Shown one piece after another: positions 8,975 to 17,675 of a DNA stretch of 64,000 bases; within the stretch, counting starts at the first letter, position 1, and the number at the start of each line of letters is the position of its first letter. The notes beneath the pieces are model-generated. The model did no database searches. It was not told the origin of the DNA and was given only the letters and a program-made list of their open reading frames with translations. Origin of the DNA: Psychrobacter sp. JCM 18901 (GTDB taxonomy: Bacteria; Pseudomonadota; Gammaproteobacteria; Pseudomonadales; Moraxellaceae); NCBI RefSeq assembly GCF_000586435.1, contig NZ_BAWH01000016.1, positions 17,803-81,802 of the forward strand, read 5' to 3'. The position numbers and the translations under genes are program-made.

Positions 8975-9392
8975 TAAAAACCTCCTTTCTTAAGCTCTGG
9001 GATATCAGGTGAGTCTGTCTCACTTTAATTCGCCATGATACCCCGTTAGGATTTTTATCCTTTAATATTTGTGTATAGTCACTTTGTGGAATAGGTTTAT
9101 CAGATACAAAAGGATCATATATATACTTACCGTCTGTATAAACTGAATGATACGTATATTCAGCATTATTGGTGGTTTTAGTAGGTATATTTAAGTTAGG
9201 ACTTGTTTCATTAAGCCCCCAAGAATAACCATCATCCCATTTTGCATCTTTTGAACCAAAAATAATAACTTTGCCTTGACCGCCAGAAGCTTCCATTAAG
9301 TTTTCAGCACATTCAGTACAATAACTATAATCGCCTAATTTTTCATGCTGTTCTTGTAGTACTTTGGATGCGCTAGCATCAGGTATAGTCAA
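8961..9392 (-). CDS. orphan papain-like toxin domain (polymorphic toxin C-terminal tip)
   Basis: 143 residues carry a compact Cys-His-Asp arrangement: Cys25 and Cys28 in YSYCTECAENL, His82 in YTYHSVY and Asp93 in YIYDPF. Spacing and flanks resemble the papain-fold toxins (Tox-PL) found at the tips of contact-dependent and other polymorphic toxins; some relatives deamidate or cleave host proteins. The only start is a TTG without a ribosome site. A different frame just upstream reads ERKLYISMLSEDDDVADLY and then stops, so the piece may have lost its delivery part, or a frame break lies near 9395. The immunity gene overlaps its end by 14 bases. Confidence 0.65.
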   Translation of the reverse strand: MTIPDASASKVLQEQHEKLGDYSYCTECAENLMEASGGQGKVIIFGSKDAKWDDGYSWGLNETSPNLNIPTKTTNNAEYTYHSVYTDGKYIYDPFVSDKPIPQSDYTQILKDKNPNGVSWRIKVRQTHLISQSLRKEVFNGTG

Positions 9393-9451
9393 GTCTATAT
9401 AAATCCGCTACATCGTCATCCTCGCTAAGCATACTAATGTATAACTTGCGC

Positions 9452-9650
9452 TCAGTTTCCTTGTATCGAAATTATATTGAACTGATTATAGTCTAATTAC
9501 AACCTCGCTCTACCTTTCCTTAGTACTATCTTAAACTACCTATACTAATCAAACCTACATATCAAAATGTTTGCGGTTTTTCTGTGCTTGTATACTTCTA
9601 GTGCTCTCACCTATACTCGATTCAGTATAATTTGGATACAAGGAAGCCGA
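9452..9650. repeat. imperfect 40-bp inverted repeat flanking about 120 bp
   Basis: The arms 9452-9491 and 9611-9650 match at 33 of 40 positions in inverted orientation (core CTTCCTTGTATC then AAATTATA). They frame A+T-rich sequence with no open frame. This occupies most of the gap between the toxin gene and the small membrane protein gene. A weaker stretch near 33534-33575 (CTCGG, CCTTGTATC, TGAATC, CTATAAG in the same order) may be a decayed relative. It could be a small non-autonomous mobile element or a recurring intergenic repeat. Confidence 0.5.
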
Positions 9651-9727
9651 GTGAAAGTACTACAAGTAGTAGACTGAGCGAGACTGACACCGTAGCCAAT
9701 TTATAGAGGATTGACTATATAGCAAAA

Positions 9728-10091
9728 TTACTCTGCATCTTGTAAATTGGCAGTCAATTGAGCACGGCTAGGTATACGGTGATAATTGATCACGGGCACA
9801 TCACCCAAACGGCGCTGACCCTCAGCAATCTTTTTATCAATCGTAATCATCGCAATTTTTTTATCTTGTTTGCTAACGAGCAAATGATTTGCCTTACGCG
9901 TGACTCGATAATCAGCAAAATGCTGCTTTAATATCGCTGATGTTTTTTTGCAGCGCATCATTCGGTGTTGCATTTTTTGATTTTGCGCCATTATGCTTTT
10001 CGCCTGCTTTTGCGCCGCGCGATTTTGCCACAAACCATAAAACTGCGATGACAGCGAACAATATGACAAGCCACCAAATTCCGTCTATCAT
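9728..10091 (-). CDS. small membrane-anchored protein of unknown function (one apparent frameshift)
   Basis: From the ATG at 10091 the protein begins MIDGIWWLVILFAVIAVLWF, a single N-terminal membrane segment followed by a basic cytoplasmic stretch. At a T7 run (9943-9949 on the plus strand) the frame must lose one base to continue as LQKTSAILKQHFADYRVTRK and reach the stop. The restored length is about 120 residues. No family is recognised. It faces the sirtuin gene across only 35 bases, so the two promoters or leaders must overlap. Confidence 0.65.
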
Positions 10092-10126
10092 AAGTAAAAA
10101 TATCCATTATTAGCAAGGGTTGGCTC

Positions 10127-10927
10127 ATGTTAGCAGAATTATCACCAGCGTTAATAGCAGAAGTAAAACTTGCCGCACAACTGCTGTCATCGAAACTGCG
10201 TATTTGCATTTTGACTGGGGCTGGTATTTCAGCAGAAAGCGGCATCCCAACGTTTCGGGATAAGCAAACAGGGCTGTGGGAGAACTACGGTATCGAAGAC
10301 TTAGCCACCCCTGAAGCGTTTACTCGTGATCCAAAGCTGGTGTGGTCATGGTATCAATGGCGTCGGCAAATGGTCGCAGACAAAGCGCCAAATCCAGCCC
10401 ATCATGCGTTGGCTCAATGGCAGTATCATGCGCAAACCTCCGATCAGCAGCTGACACTCATCACCCAAAATGTCGATGATTTGCACGAGCAAGCTGGTAG
10501 CGCGGTGACTCACCTGCATGGTCATCTGTGGCGTAACCGCTGTGGTCAGTGTGAGATACCTTATCAAGATCAATCGAGAGCGTCATACGATAATCAAGAT
10601 ACTATGAGTTTTGATGAAACACTGCTTAGCTGTCCGCATTGCGACGGTTATATTAGACCAGATATTGTTTGGTTTGGCGAAGCACTACCTGTACAGGCAT
10701 GGCAGACTGCCGAAGATGCTGCAGCTAATTGCGAAGTGTTTATCAGTATCGGTACCTCAAGCTTGGTTTATCCTGCAGCTGGATTGGCACAATTAGCCAA
10801 ACAAAATGGCGCGCAAGTTATTGAAATAAACCCTGACCCAACACCAAATACTATCGTCGATATCACACTAGCAGAAAAGGCAGGAATCGTTTTGCCACTG
10901 CTTATAGCAGAGATTACGGCTTTATAA
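10127..10927 (+). CDS. cobB: NAD-dependent protein deacylase, sirtuin family
   Basis: Removes acyl groups from protein lysines using NAD+. The Rossmann motif TGAGISAESGIPTFRD is at 30-45, TQNVDDLHEQAGS at 113-125 and the catalytic His131 in HLHGH. A zinc ribbon is formed by Cys139, Cys142, Cys169 and Cys172. Tyr76 and Arg79 in the WYQWRR segment match the Y-x-x-R pair that lets class III sirtuins (E. coli CobB, SIRT5) accept succinyl-lysine, so desuccinylation as well as deacetylation is plausible. Length 266 and frame are normal. Confidence 0.93.
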   Translation: MLAELSPALIAEVKLAAQLLSSKLRICILTGAGISAESGIPTFRDKQTGLWENYGIEDLATPEAFTRDPKLVWSWYQWRRQMVADKAPNPAHHALAQWQYHAQTSDQQLTLITQNVDDLHEQAGSAVTHLHGHLWRNRCGQCEIPYQDQSRASYDNQDTMSFDETLLSCPHCDGYIRPDIVWFGEALPVQAWQTAEDAAANCEVFISIGTSSLVYPAAGLAQLAKQNGAQVIEINPDPTPNTIVDITLAEKAGIVLPLLIAEITAL

Positions 10928-10965
10928 TTGCTACTACTTATAAACATTGCTGCATGACAGACAAT

Positions 10966-11005
10966 AAAAAAAGGCTTAACGATTTGTATAAACCGTTAAG
11001 CCTTT
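10966..11005. terminator. convergent terminator between sirtuin and deaminase genes
   Basis: AAAGGCTTAACG and its complement form a 12-base stem around a 12-base loop, with A7 on the left and CTTT on the right. It can serve both converging genes. Confidence 0.8.
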
Positions 11006-11030
11006 GCTACTAACAACAAACTCGTTAAAG

Positions 11031-12029
11031 TTATTTCAATGCAAGATCAACTCTCGCCAAGTAAGCTTCTTTTAACTCATCACTAATAAATGCCGATTTA
11101 AAAGAGTTCTTTACTAATGTAATAACATCGTCTTCCGTAATCGGTAAATTCTCATATAGATTGATAAAGTTTTGATTCACGTAGCCTTTGAAATACGCAG
11201 GATCATCCGAGTTAACGCTGATATTTAGACCGTAATCTAAAAGCTCTTTAATATTGTGCTCTTTATAAGTCTCAAAGACTTTTAGCTCGATATTTGAGTT
11301 CGGGCAAACGGTCAGTGGCATTTGCTCATCTTTGAGTCTTTGCATCAACTCTGGGCTTTTTATAGACTGCACACCATGATCGATTCTATTGATATTCAAT
11401 AAGTCTAATGCTTCGTAGATGTACGAGAAGTCTGCTTCTTCGCCTGCGTGAGCGACCAACTTGAAGCCTTCTTCTTTGGCTTTTTGGAAGACTTCTTTAA
11501 ATTTCGATGGTGGGTTGCCTAATTCTGATGAATCAAGACCAACACCGATAATGTCATCTTTATAGTCCAGTGCTTGCTCTAATGTCTCAAACGCTTCTTC
11601 TTGCGATAAATGACGCAAGAAACACATAATAATGCATGATGTAATACCGTATTTTGCTTTGGCATCTGCAAGCGCTTCTTTGATACCTGTGATGACCGCT
11701 TCAAAAGGTACACCGCGTTCGGTATGCGTCTGCGGATCAAAGAATATCTCTGTGTGGATGACGTTATCTTCAACACATCTAAGAATATATTCCCATGTCA
11801 AATCATAGAAATCATCCTTTGTAAGCAGGACGTTTGCACCCGCATAGTAAATATCTAAAAAGGTCTGTAGATTGGTGAAGTTATAAGCACTGCGTACATT
11901 TTCGATATCTTTATAAGGTATTTCTACGTTGTTCTTTTTGGCCAGTCTAAACATCAGCTCAGGCTCTAGCGAACCTTCAATATGTAGATGAAGTTCAGCT
12001 TTCGGTAGTTTCTTTATTAATTCAATCAT
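11031..12029 (-). CDS. adenine deaminase, adenosine deaminase-like family
   Basis: Zinc amidohydrolase of purine salvage. The metal-binding HLHIEG is at 14-19, HAGEE near 194 with the following VCPNSN, and SDDPAYFKGY near 275. The pattern (ELHLHIEG, FFDPQTHTERG, DDPAYFxGY) matches the Pseudomonas PA0148 type, which acts on adenine rather than adenosine, so I prefer adenine deaminase over Add. Length 332 is normal and the frame intact. It is transcribed alone and ends at the terminator shared with the sirtuin gene. Confidence 0.87.
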   Translation of the reverse strand: MIELIKKLPKAELHLHIEGSLEPELMFRLAKKNNVEIPYKDIENVRSAYNFTNLQTFLDIYYAGANVLLTKDDFYDLTWEYILRCVEDNVIHTEIFFDPQTHTERGVPFEAVITGIKEALADAKAKYGITSCIIMCFLRHLSQEEAFETLEQALDYKDDIIGVGLDSSELGNPPSKFKEVFQKAKEEGFKLVAHAGEEADFSYIYEALDLLNINRIDHGVQSIKSPELMQRLKDEQMPLTVCPNSNIELKVFETYKEHNIKELLDYGLNISVNSDDPAYFKGYVNQNFINLYENLPITEDDVITLVKNSFKSAFISDELKEAYLARVDLALK

Positions 12030-12228
12030 AGTATTCCAATGATGGTGTTATCGAGACGAGCCTAGCAGATATTGCACAGTAGGATAATCAAACTGTATAT
12101 AAGGCATTATCTGTCCCAAAAGAGTTATTTTAACACTAAAAGCATATAGCCTAAAACAAAACCCTTTGACCGTATAGACAAGCTACTTATAAAAGCAACC
12201 TTCTTAGTACAACCGTATAAGGCGCAAA

Positions 12229-12753
12229 TTACTTTAAAAATACGACTGTATCAGACAGCTCATTGCCTTCTGGATCATGCTCTAAATGATAATACTGACG
12301 TAGTACCTGCCCCACTTCATCCAGCAGTTCAGCCAAGCTCTCTTCTGTCTTTTGGGTAGCAATACCAGATACCGCCTTTTCACACATTGCATTCCATACC
12401 GTTGGACTAACGTGAGCGCTGATACCTCGGTCTGCGACAATCTCTAGTTTGCGCTCGCATATATTGACATAGATCAAGACGCCCGTATTTTCTTCGGTAT
12501 CCCAGACGCGATATTCGCTAAACAAATCAATCGCACGCTCACGGCAGTTCATGCGATAGGCCTCTTGGATAGGCAGATGGTTTTCTACAATCAAGAACAC
12601 CTCACCACGATGTCCACGCTCGGCTCGTGTCACAGCATCTGTTAGGCGTGCCTTGGATTCTGTTGTTAGCCACTTACTATGTAATAAAGGGACGAACAAA
12701 ACTTGACGCCACCAGCGGGCAAAACTGGGGTTTGAAGCGTTGTCTTCTACCAT
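12229..12753 (-). CDS. TPM domain protein (YgcG/DUF477 family), soluble
   Basis: 174 residues without signal peptide. The TPM domain covers about 30-150, with the family phrases EVFLIVENHLP, NTGVLIYVNICERKLEIVADRGI and a closing YYHLE cut at the end. TPM proteins are thought to help assemble or maintain membrane complexes, but no reaction is proven. It lies 34 bases after the larger TPM gene and is the last of a lemA-TPM-TPM set on the minus strand, a recurring bacterial association. The frame is intact. Confidence 0.85.
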   Translation of the reverse strand: MVEDNASNPSFARWWRQVLFVPLLHSKWLTTESKARLTDAVTRAERGHRGEVFLIVENHLPIQEAYRMNCRERAIDLFSEYRVWDTEENTGVLIYVNICERKLEIVADRGISAHVSPTVWNAMCEKAVSGIATQKTEESLAELLDEVGQVLRQYYHLEHDPEGNELSDTVVFLK

Positions 12754-12787
12754 TATATTATTTCCTCAAGTACGTCGTTTTCGATGG

Positions 12788-14008
12788 TTATGTAGAGTTT
12801 ATTTTGTTTGCGTATGTGGAATACTTACCACGAGCACCTGCACCGCCGCCGCCGAAACCACCGCCGCCACCGCCAAAGCCGCCTCCTCCGAAACCACCAC
12901 CGCCAAAGCCGCCTCCACTACCGCCGCCCATACCGGGTAAGAAAATCATGCCGCCTCTGCGCCCACCTTTACCGCCGCCGCCTTTTCCACCGCCACCGCC
13001 GCGTGAGATCAAAAACATCCAGATAAAGATTGCCATAATCAGCGTCATGAAGAAGCCGCCACCTAAGGCAATCGAACCTGCAAAAAACCCGCCAGCGGTA
13101 ATAATAGAACCAAATACTCGGCCCAATATATTCGTAATAAAGCTACCAAAAATCATCGCCATGATAAATAAGAAAATAGGTGACGGCAACTCGTCTGAGC
13201 TTTGCTGAGCAGTGCGCTCTGCAGCTTGCGCATCAGCACGGGCTAAGACTTCAGGATCAGCAGTCAATCGTGTTTTAAGCGCTTCAACGCCAGCGATTAT
13301 CCCTGCACCATAGTTATTTTGCTTAAATAACGGCGTGATATCTTCGCGAATGACACGGTTGAGCGCAGCATCTGGCAACACCCCTTCTAGCCCGTAACCC
13401 GTTAGGATATACATATCACGGTCATTGACAGCGACCACAATTAGCAGACCGTCATCGATAGCTTCATCACCCAATTCCCACTTCTCAGCAACTTGCAAGG
13501 CATAATCAAATATTGGTACGCCATTGGTAGTTGGTACGATAACCACCGCTGCTTGTGCTAATCCCTGCTGATAAATACTTCGAAGCTGCGCCTCTAGACG
13601 TAGCTTCTCTTGAGGATTTAAAATATTGGCTTGATCAACGACTGGTTCATTGAGTATCAACTTATCAGCGTCAACACCCTCGGCACTGGAGCGTACAGGT
13701 GGCTGAGCGGTTGCTTGAGCATTAGCTGTATCATTTGCTGTGCTTTGGTTATCTGCGTTTTGATTGATAGCGTCGTTGCCGAGCACCGCTTCATTGATAG
13801 CATCATTATTTAATACAGCATCATTGATTGCTTCGTTAGACTCGCCTGCTTTAGCAACAGCCACCAACTCTTCGACACTACGGTTTTGCAGATTCGAGGT
13901 GCTATCTGTCGCCACCGCTGTATCATTGGGTGCAGCGTGCAATGCAGGCACGCTGACGACACCTAACGTAAACAGTAATGCTGATAAGATTGCTTTTGAA
14001 TTATTCAT
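12788..14008 (-). CDS. exported TPM domain protein with glycine-rich tail
   Basis: 406 residues. A signal peptide (1-26) is followed by a low-complexity region repeating the pattern ESNEAINDAVLNNDAINEAV (38-65). The TPM domain is at about 120-245 (VDQANILNP to LKTRLTADP), then two membrane segments at 275-335. The last 70 residues are almost only Gly, Phe and basic residues (GGGGFGGGGF). The gene lies between lemA and the small TPM gene and probably shares their transcript. The Gly-rich tail is typical of YgcG-like proteins. The reverse strand gives a spurious proline-rich frame here. Confidence 0.88.
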   Translation of the reverse strand: MNNSKAILSALLFTLGVVSVPALHAAPNDTAVATDSTSNLQNRSVEELVAVAKAGESNEAINDAVLNNDAINEAVLGNDAINQNADNQSTANDTANAQATAQPPVRSSAEGVDADKLILNEPVVDQANILNPQEKLRLEAQLRSIYQQGLAQAAVVIVPTTNGVPIFDYALQVAEKWELGDEAIDDGLLIVVAVNDRDMYILTGYGLEGVLPDAALNRVIREDITPLFKQNNYGAGIIAGVEALKTRLTADPEVLARADAQAAERTAQQSSDELPSPIFLFIMAMIFGSFITNILGRVFGSIITAGGFFAGSIALGGGFFMTLIMAIFIWMFLISRGGGGGKGGGGKGGRRGGMIFLPGMGGGSGGGFGGGGFGGGGFGGGGGGFGGGGAGARGKYSTYANKINST

Positions 14009-14131
14009 CTAATCTATACCACCTCAGATAACATCTTTACCAATTGATAGACTCTAACTAATCATCATTGAACCATTAGCTAAATAAACAGAGCTGCCTA
14101 TGCTGCTCTGTCGTCACATTAATTCTAAATT

Positions 14132-14764
14132 TTATTCAGCTGACTTTTCTGCAGAGTCGCCAAAATCAACACTTGGTGCGGTTGAAATCGCCTCTTCATT
14201 AGCCACACTAAAGTTGGGCTTAGTGTCCATACCAAATACTTTTGCAGTGATGTTGGTTGGGAACTGACGTACCGTTGTGTTGTATCCCTGCACTTCTTGG
14301 ATATAGCGGTTACGAGCCACAGCAATACGGTTTTCAGTACCTTCTAACTGCGCTTGCAGGTCCTGAAACAGTGCATCTGATTTTAGATCTGGATAACGCT
14401 CAGATACTGCCATCAAACGTGACAATGCCCCTGTCATCTGCTCTTGCGCTGCTGCATAACGCTCCATCGCTTCTGGATCATTGAGTACTTCTGGCGTCAC
14501 CGTGATACCGCCTGCACGTGAGCGAGCTTCTGCCACTTGGGTGAAGACTTCTTGCTCTTGCTCGGCATACTGCTGTACGACTTTGACTAAGTTTGGCACC
14601 AAATCAGAACGGCGCTGATACTGGTTGACCACTTCTGACCATGAAGCAGTGACCTGCTCATCTTGTGCTTGCAAGTTGTTATAGCCACAGCCACTTAGAC
14701 CAACCGTAGAAGTTGTCAATAAAGCGGCTAGCAACATCGGCTTCATAATAGATTTACGCGTCAT
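14132..14764 (-). CDS. lemA: LemA family lipoprotein
   Basis: Restart at the ATG giving MTRKSIMKPMLLAALL, which has TAGGAGA nine bases before it; the longer open frame starts 40 codons upstream without a ribosome site. The signal peptide ends in a lipobox LSGC, so the protein is lipid-anchored. The LemA domain follows, mostly helical, with the hallmark RRSDLVPNLV and VAEARSRAGG. Length is 210 residues. First gene of the lemA-TPM-TPM set. The function of the family is unsettled. Confidence 0.9.
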   Translation of the reverse strand: MTRKSIMKPMLLAALLTTSTVGLSGCGYNNLQAQDEQVTASWSEVVNQYQRRSDLVPNLVKVVQQYAEQEQEVFTQVAEARSRAGGITVTPEVLNDPEAMERYAAAQEQMTGALSRLMAVSERYPDLKSDALFQDLQAQLEGTENRIAVARNRYIQEVQGYNTTVRQFPTNITAKVFGMDTKPNFSVANEEAISTAPSVDFGDSAEKSAE

Positions 14765-15718
14765 TGTTGATTCTCCTAATAATGATAAATAACAAATATC
14801 CAGTACCACGTTTTTAATATTTTTAAGTTTCTTAGTATTCATACGGCAGTCATGCGCTCTATATATTGTATATCTGCGCATCACTCTATCAGCATGATAT
14901 CAAAATAAGTTGTCCTAATGATGGCGTTATATACGGCTTTTTACAATTGACCGTTACCAAAACACAACCGCATAGCGTCAACGATAACGCGTTTTTATCA
15001 TGATAGATATAGAGCAAAAATCTAGCAGTCTGGCGTAATCAGACTAAATGTTATGAAAGTACAAACAATTATTTATATATTATGCAAATCTTGCTAATGT
15101 ATCTACGACATAAAATACGAATATATCTACCGTCTATAAAGAAATTTCTAGTAATTAGTACAAAAATATGGCAAATTGCAGTTACGTAGCCGTACGGTTT
15201 GAATACATTTGGTAGTGGACTTATAGTTTGATTAGTATTAGCGAGTTGTTAATTTCTTAATAAAAACATCAATTAACTGTCAAATTATCGCTTAATACTG
15301 TTAATTCGCCATACCAGTCATGTATTTATTCAAGACAGCTCATAGTAAGTTGAATGCCATCATGGTGATGGATATTTAATTATATAACCGCCTGTTTTAT
15401 CCGCCGGTCAACTTATGACTCATCTGATGTATAACATGATGATAGAAGACCGCAGTAGTTGAGGTTGTAGAATAATAGTAAACGCAGCTGATATTTATAT
15501 TGTCAGTGATAAGCGCTATGCAAATAGTCCGTATTACTGAGAGATACGCGGGTAAATACAGACAACTACAGTCCATTCTTGGTGGCCAAGCACATGAGAC
15601 TTAGACAACAAATAAGTCGATGCAGAGACTTTAACTGCTTAACTTAAATAAGTAAGTTAACCAGTTAGTTTACTCCTAGCAAACAGTGCCACCTTGAGAC
15701 AGTACTAGGAACATAAAT
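14765..15718. other. long intergenic region between divergent lemA and agcS
   Basis: 954 bases with no open frame of 60 codons. I searched for a glycine riboswitch, since some symporters of this family have one, but the conserved cores are absent. The only structure I can support is a dyad close to the agcS start, listed separately. The rest is unexplained A+T-rich sequence. Confidence 0.5.
15639..15660. promoter_or_regulatory. operator-like dyad upstream of agcS
   Basis: TTAACTTA and TAAGTTAA form a perfect 8-base dyad separated by six bases, 58 bases before the agcS ATG. The size suits a dimeric regulator, but no regulator is identified. Confidence 0.35.
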
Positions 15719-17242
15719 ATGGAAGGTTTAGTTAACTTAGTAAATGGAATTATCTGGAGCCCAGCGCTGATTTATCTCTGCTTGGGTGCCGGTCTGTTCT
15801 ATTCCATTATGACGCGCTTTGTACAAGTACGTCTATTCGGTGAGATGATCAAACTCCTATTCACTGGTAAATCTAGTGCACAAGGTATCTCATCATTTCA
15901 GGCACTTGCCGTCTCACTCGCTGGTCGTGTGGGTATGGGTAACATCGCTGGGGTAGCTGCTGCTATCGGCTTCGGTGGCCCAGGTGCTGTTTTCTGGATG
16001 TGGATCGTAGCCTTTCTAGGCGCATCTACAGCCTATGTCGAATCTACTCTTGCTCAGATTTACAAAGAAAAAGATGTGGTAACTGGCGAATATCGCGGTG
16101 GCCCAGCTTATTACTTTGAACGTGCCCTTGGTCAAAAGTGGTACGGTATCCTTTTCGCAATCGCTTCTATTTTATCATGTGGTATGTTCTTACCTGGTGT
16201 ACAGGCGAACGGTGTTATCAGTGCATTTGCACAGGTAATGGGCGAAGGTACGATCATGAACGTTGCAGGCCTAGAAGTTGGCTCTATGCGTTTGGTCGGC
16301 TTGGCTATCATCTTAGTGGTGCTAGGTATCATCATCTTTGGTGGTATTAAGCGTATTGCAACCTTTACTGAGTTTGCAGTACCTTTCATGGCATTAGGTT
16401 ATATTGCTCTAGCGCTAATCATCATGTTCAGCAACTTCAGCTTGATTCCAGATGTGTTTGGTATGATCGTTGGTGATGCATTCACTGCCCAAGCAGGTTT
16501 TGGTGCTGCGATCGGTTGGGGTGTGAAACGTGGTATCTACTCTAACGAAGCTGGTCAGGGTACAGGTCCTCACGCTGCTGCTGCTGCTGAAGTTGAGCAT
16601 CCATCACAGCAGGGTCTCGTTCAGGCATTCTCAGTATATGTTGATACACTACTAGTATGTTCTGCTACTGCATTCATGATCTTGTCTACTGGTATGTACA
16701 ACATTCAAGGTACGCTACCAGATGGTCAGTTCATCGTACAGAACGTTGCTGCTACTACTGAAATCAATGCTCCTGCGTTCACGCAAATGGCAATGGAATC
16801 TGTATACGGTACGTTTGGTAATGCCTTTATCGCAATCGCTGTATTCTTCTTTGCCTTTACAACAATTCTGGCTTACTACTACATCGCTGAAGTAAACGTG
16901 GCTTACTTAACACGCTTCCTCGGTCGTAGTGCGAACAGAACTGGTTTATTCCTAGTGAAAGTGCTTATCATGGCGATGGTTGCTTATGGTGGTCTAAACT
17001 CAGCTGGTTATATCTGGGCAATTGGTGATATCGGTGTTGGTCTTATGGCTTGGCTTAACATTGTTGGTATTCTTGTCATCTTCATCGTGGCTCGTCCAAC
17101 ACTTACTATGCTTAAAGACTATGAAGCTCAGTGTAAAGCTGGCGTAACTCGCTATAGTTTTGATCCTGCTAAATTTGGTATCAAAAACGCACCGTATTGG
17201 GAAGAGCGTCATCTAGCACAGCAAAAAAAGCATGAACGCTGA
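15719..17242 (+). CDS. alanine/glycine:cation symporter, AgcS family
   Basis: Sodium-coupled uptake of alanine or glycine across the inner membrane. 507 residues with about eleven hydrophobic segments. The family signatures are clear: SFQALAVSLAGRVGMGNIAG near 62-80 and SNEAGQGTGPHAAAAAEVEH near 279-298. The conserved Asn and Gly positions of the substrate site are present. The ATG has AGGAAC eleven bases upstream. It is monocistronic, ending at a strong terminator. An A7 run near the last codons could shift only the final few residues. Confidence 0.94.
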   Translation: MEGLVNLVNGIIWSPALIYLCLGAGLFYSIMTRFVQVRLFGEMIKLLFTGKSSAQGISSFQALAVSLAGRVGMGNIAGVAAAIGFGGPGAVFWMWIVAFLGASTAYVESTLAQIYKEKDVVTGEYRGGPAYYFERALGQKWYGILFAIASILSCGMFLPGVQANGVISAFAQVMGEGTIMNVAGLEVGSMRLVGLAIILVVLGIIIFGGIKRIATFTEFAVPFMALGYIALALIIMFSNFSLIPDVFGMIVGDAFTAQAGFGAAIGWGVKRGIYSNEAGQGTGPHAAAAAEVEHPSQQGLVQAFSVYVDTLLVCSATAFMILSTGMYNIQGTLPDGQFIVQNVAATTEINAPAFTQMAMESVYGTFGNAFIAIAVFFFAFTTILAYYYIAEVNVAYLTRFLGRSANRTGLFLVKVLIMAMVAYGGLNSAGYIWAIGDIGVGLMAWLNIVGILVIFIVARPTLTMLKDYEAQCKAGVTRYSFDPAKFGIKNAPYWEERHLAQQKKHER

Positions 17243-17304
17243 CCCATTACGTAAAGATAAAGTGTAAGTTGATTTAATAGGATTGCTATTTAATCTTATT
17301 GAAT

Positions 17305-17341
17305 AAAAAAAAGCCCGAGACCATGTTCTCGGGCTTTTTTG
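17305..17341 (+). terminator. terminator of the AgcS symporter gene
   Basis: AAGCCCGAGA and TCTCGGGCTT form a G+C-rich 10-base stem with a 6-base loop, followed by T6. Confidence 0.93.
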
Positions 17342-17601
17342 TTTGAATATTTTTCTAAAACGCTACAGAATAGCTTACTGGAAAACATCGAAGCCCACGT
17401 TCATAAGAACTGATTTAACACCTTAAAACTGCCCTTTTATTCTCAAAATTAATCTGTATTCGAAATAACATCTGACTGTTATTTTGTATTTTGCCTGTCT
17501 TCTTTATAGAGCTCGCTTTAGCATTAAACTACTTTATATTAATTAAGTCGTCGTACCAGTATAGGTAAACCACAGTTCCCCTATTTTTAATTCATAGACA
17601 T

Positions 17602-17631
17602 AAAAAAACCTAGCACGATGGCTAGGCTTTC
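17602..17631 (-). terminator. terminator of first FAS1 lipoprotein gene
   Basis: On the minus strand AGCCTAGCC and its complement enclose a short loop and run into T7. Confidence 0.8.
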
Positions 17632-17675
17632 TTTAAATAACTTGTAGATTACGAATCTACGCGTCAATAGACAGC

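Noticed and set aside
12627..13208. Proline-rich plus-strand frame of 193 codons
   Set aside because: It is the antisense of the glycine-rich tail of the exported TPM protein; GGN codons read as CCN on the other strand. No ribosome site.
15480..15718. Possible glycine riboswitch before the AgcS symporter
   Set aside because: Known for some related symporters, but the conserved purine-rich cores and paired aptamers are absent.
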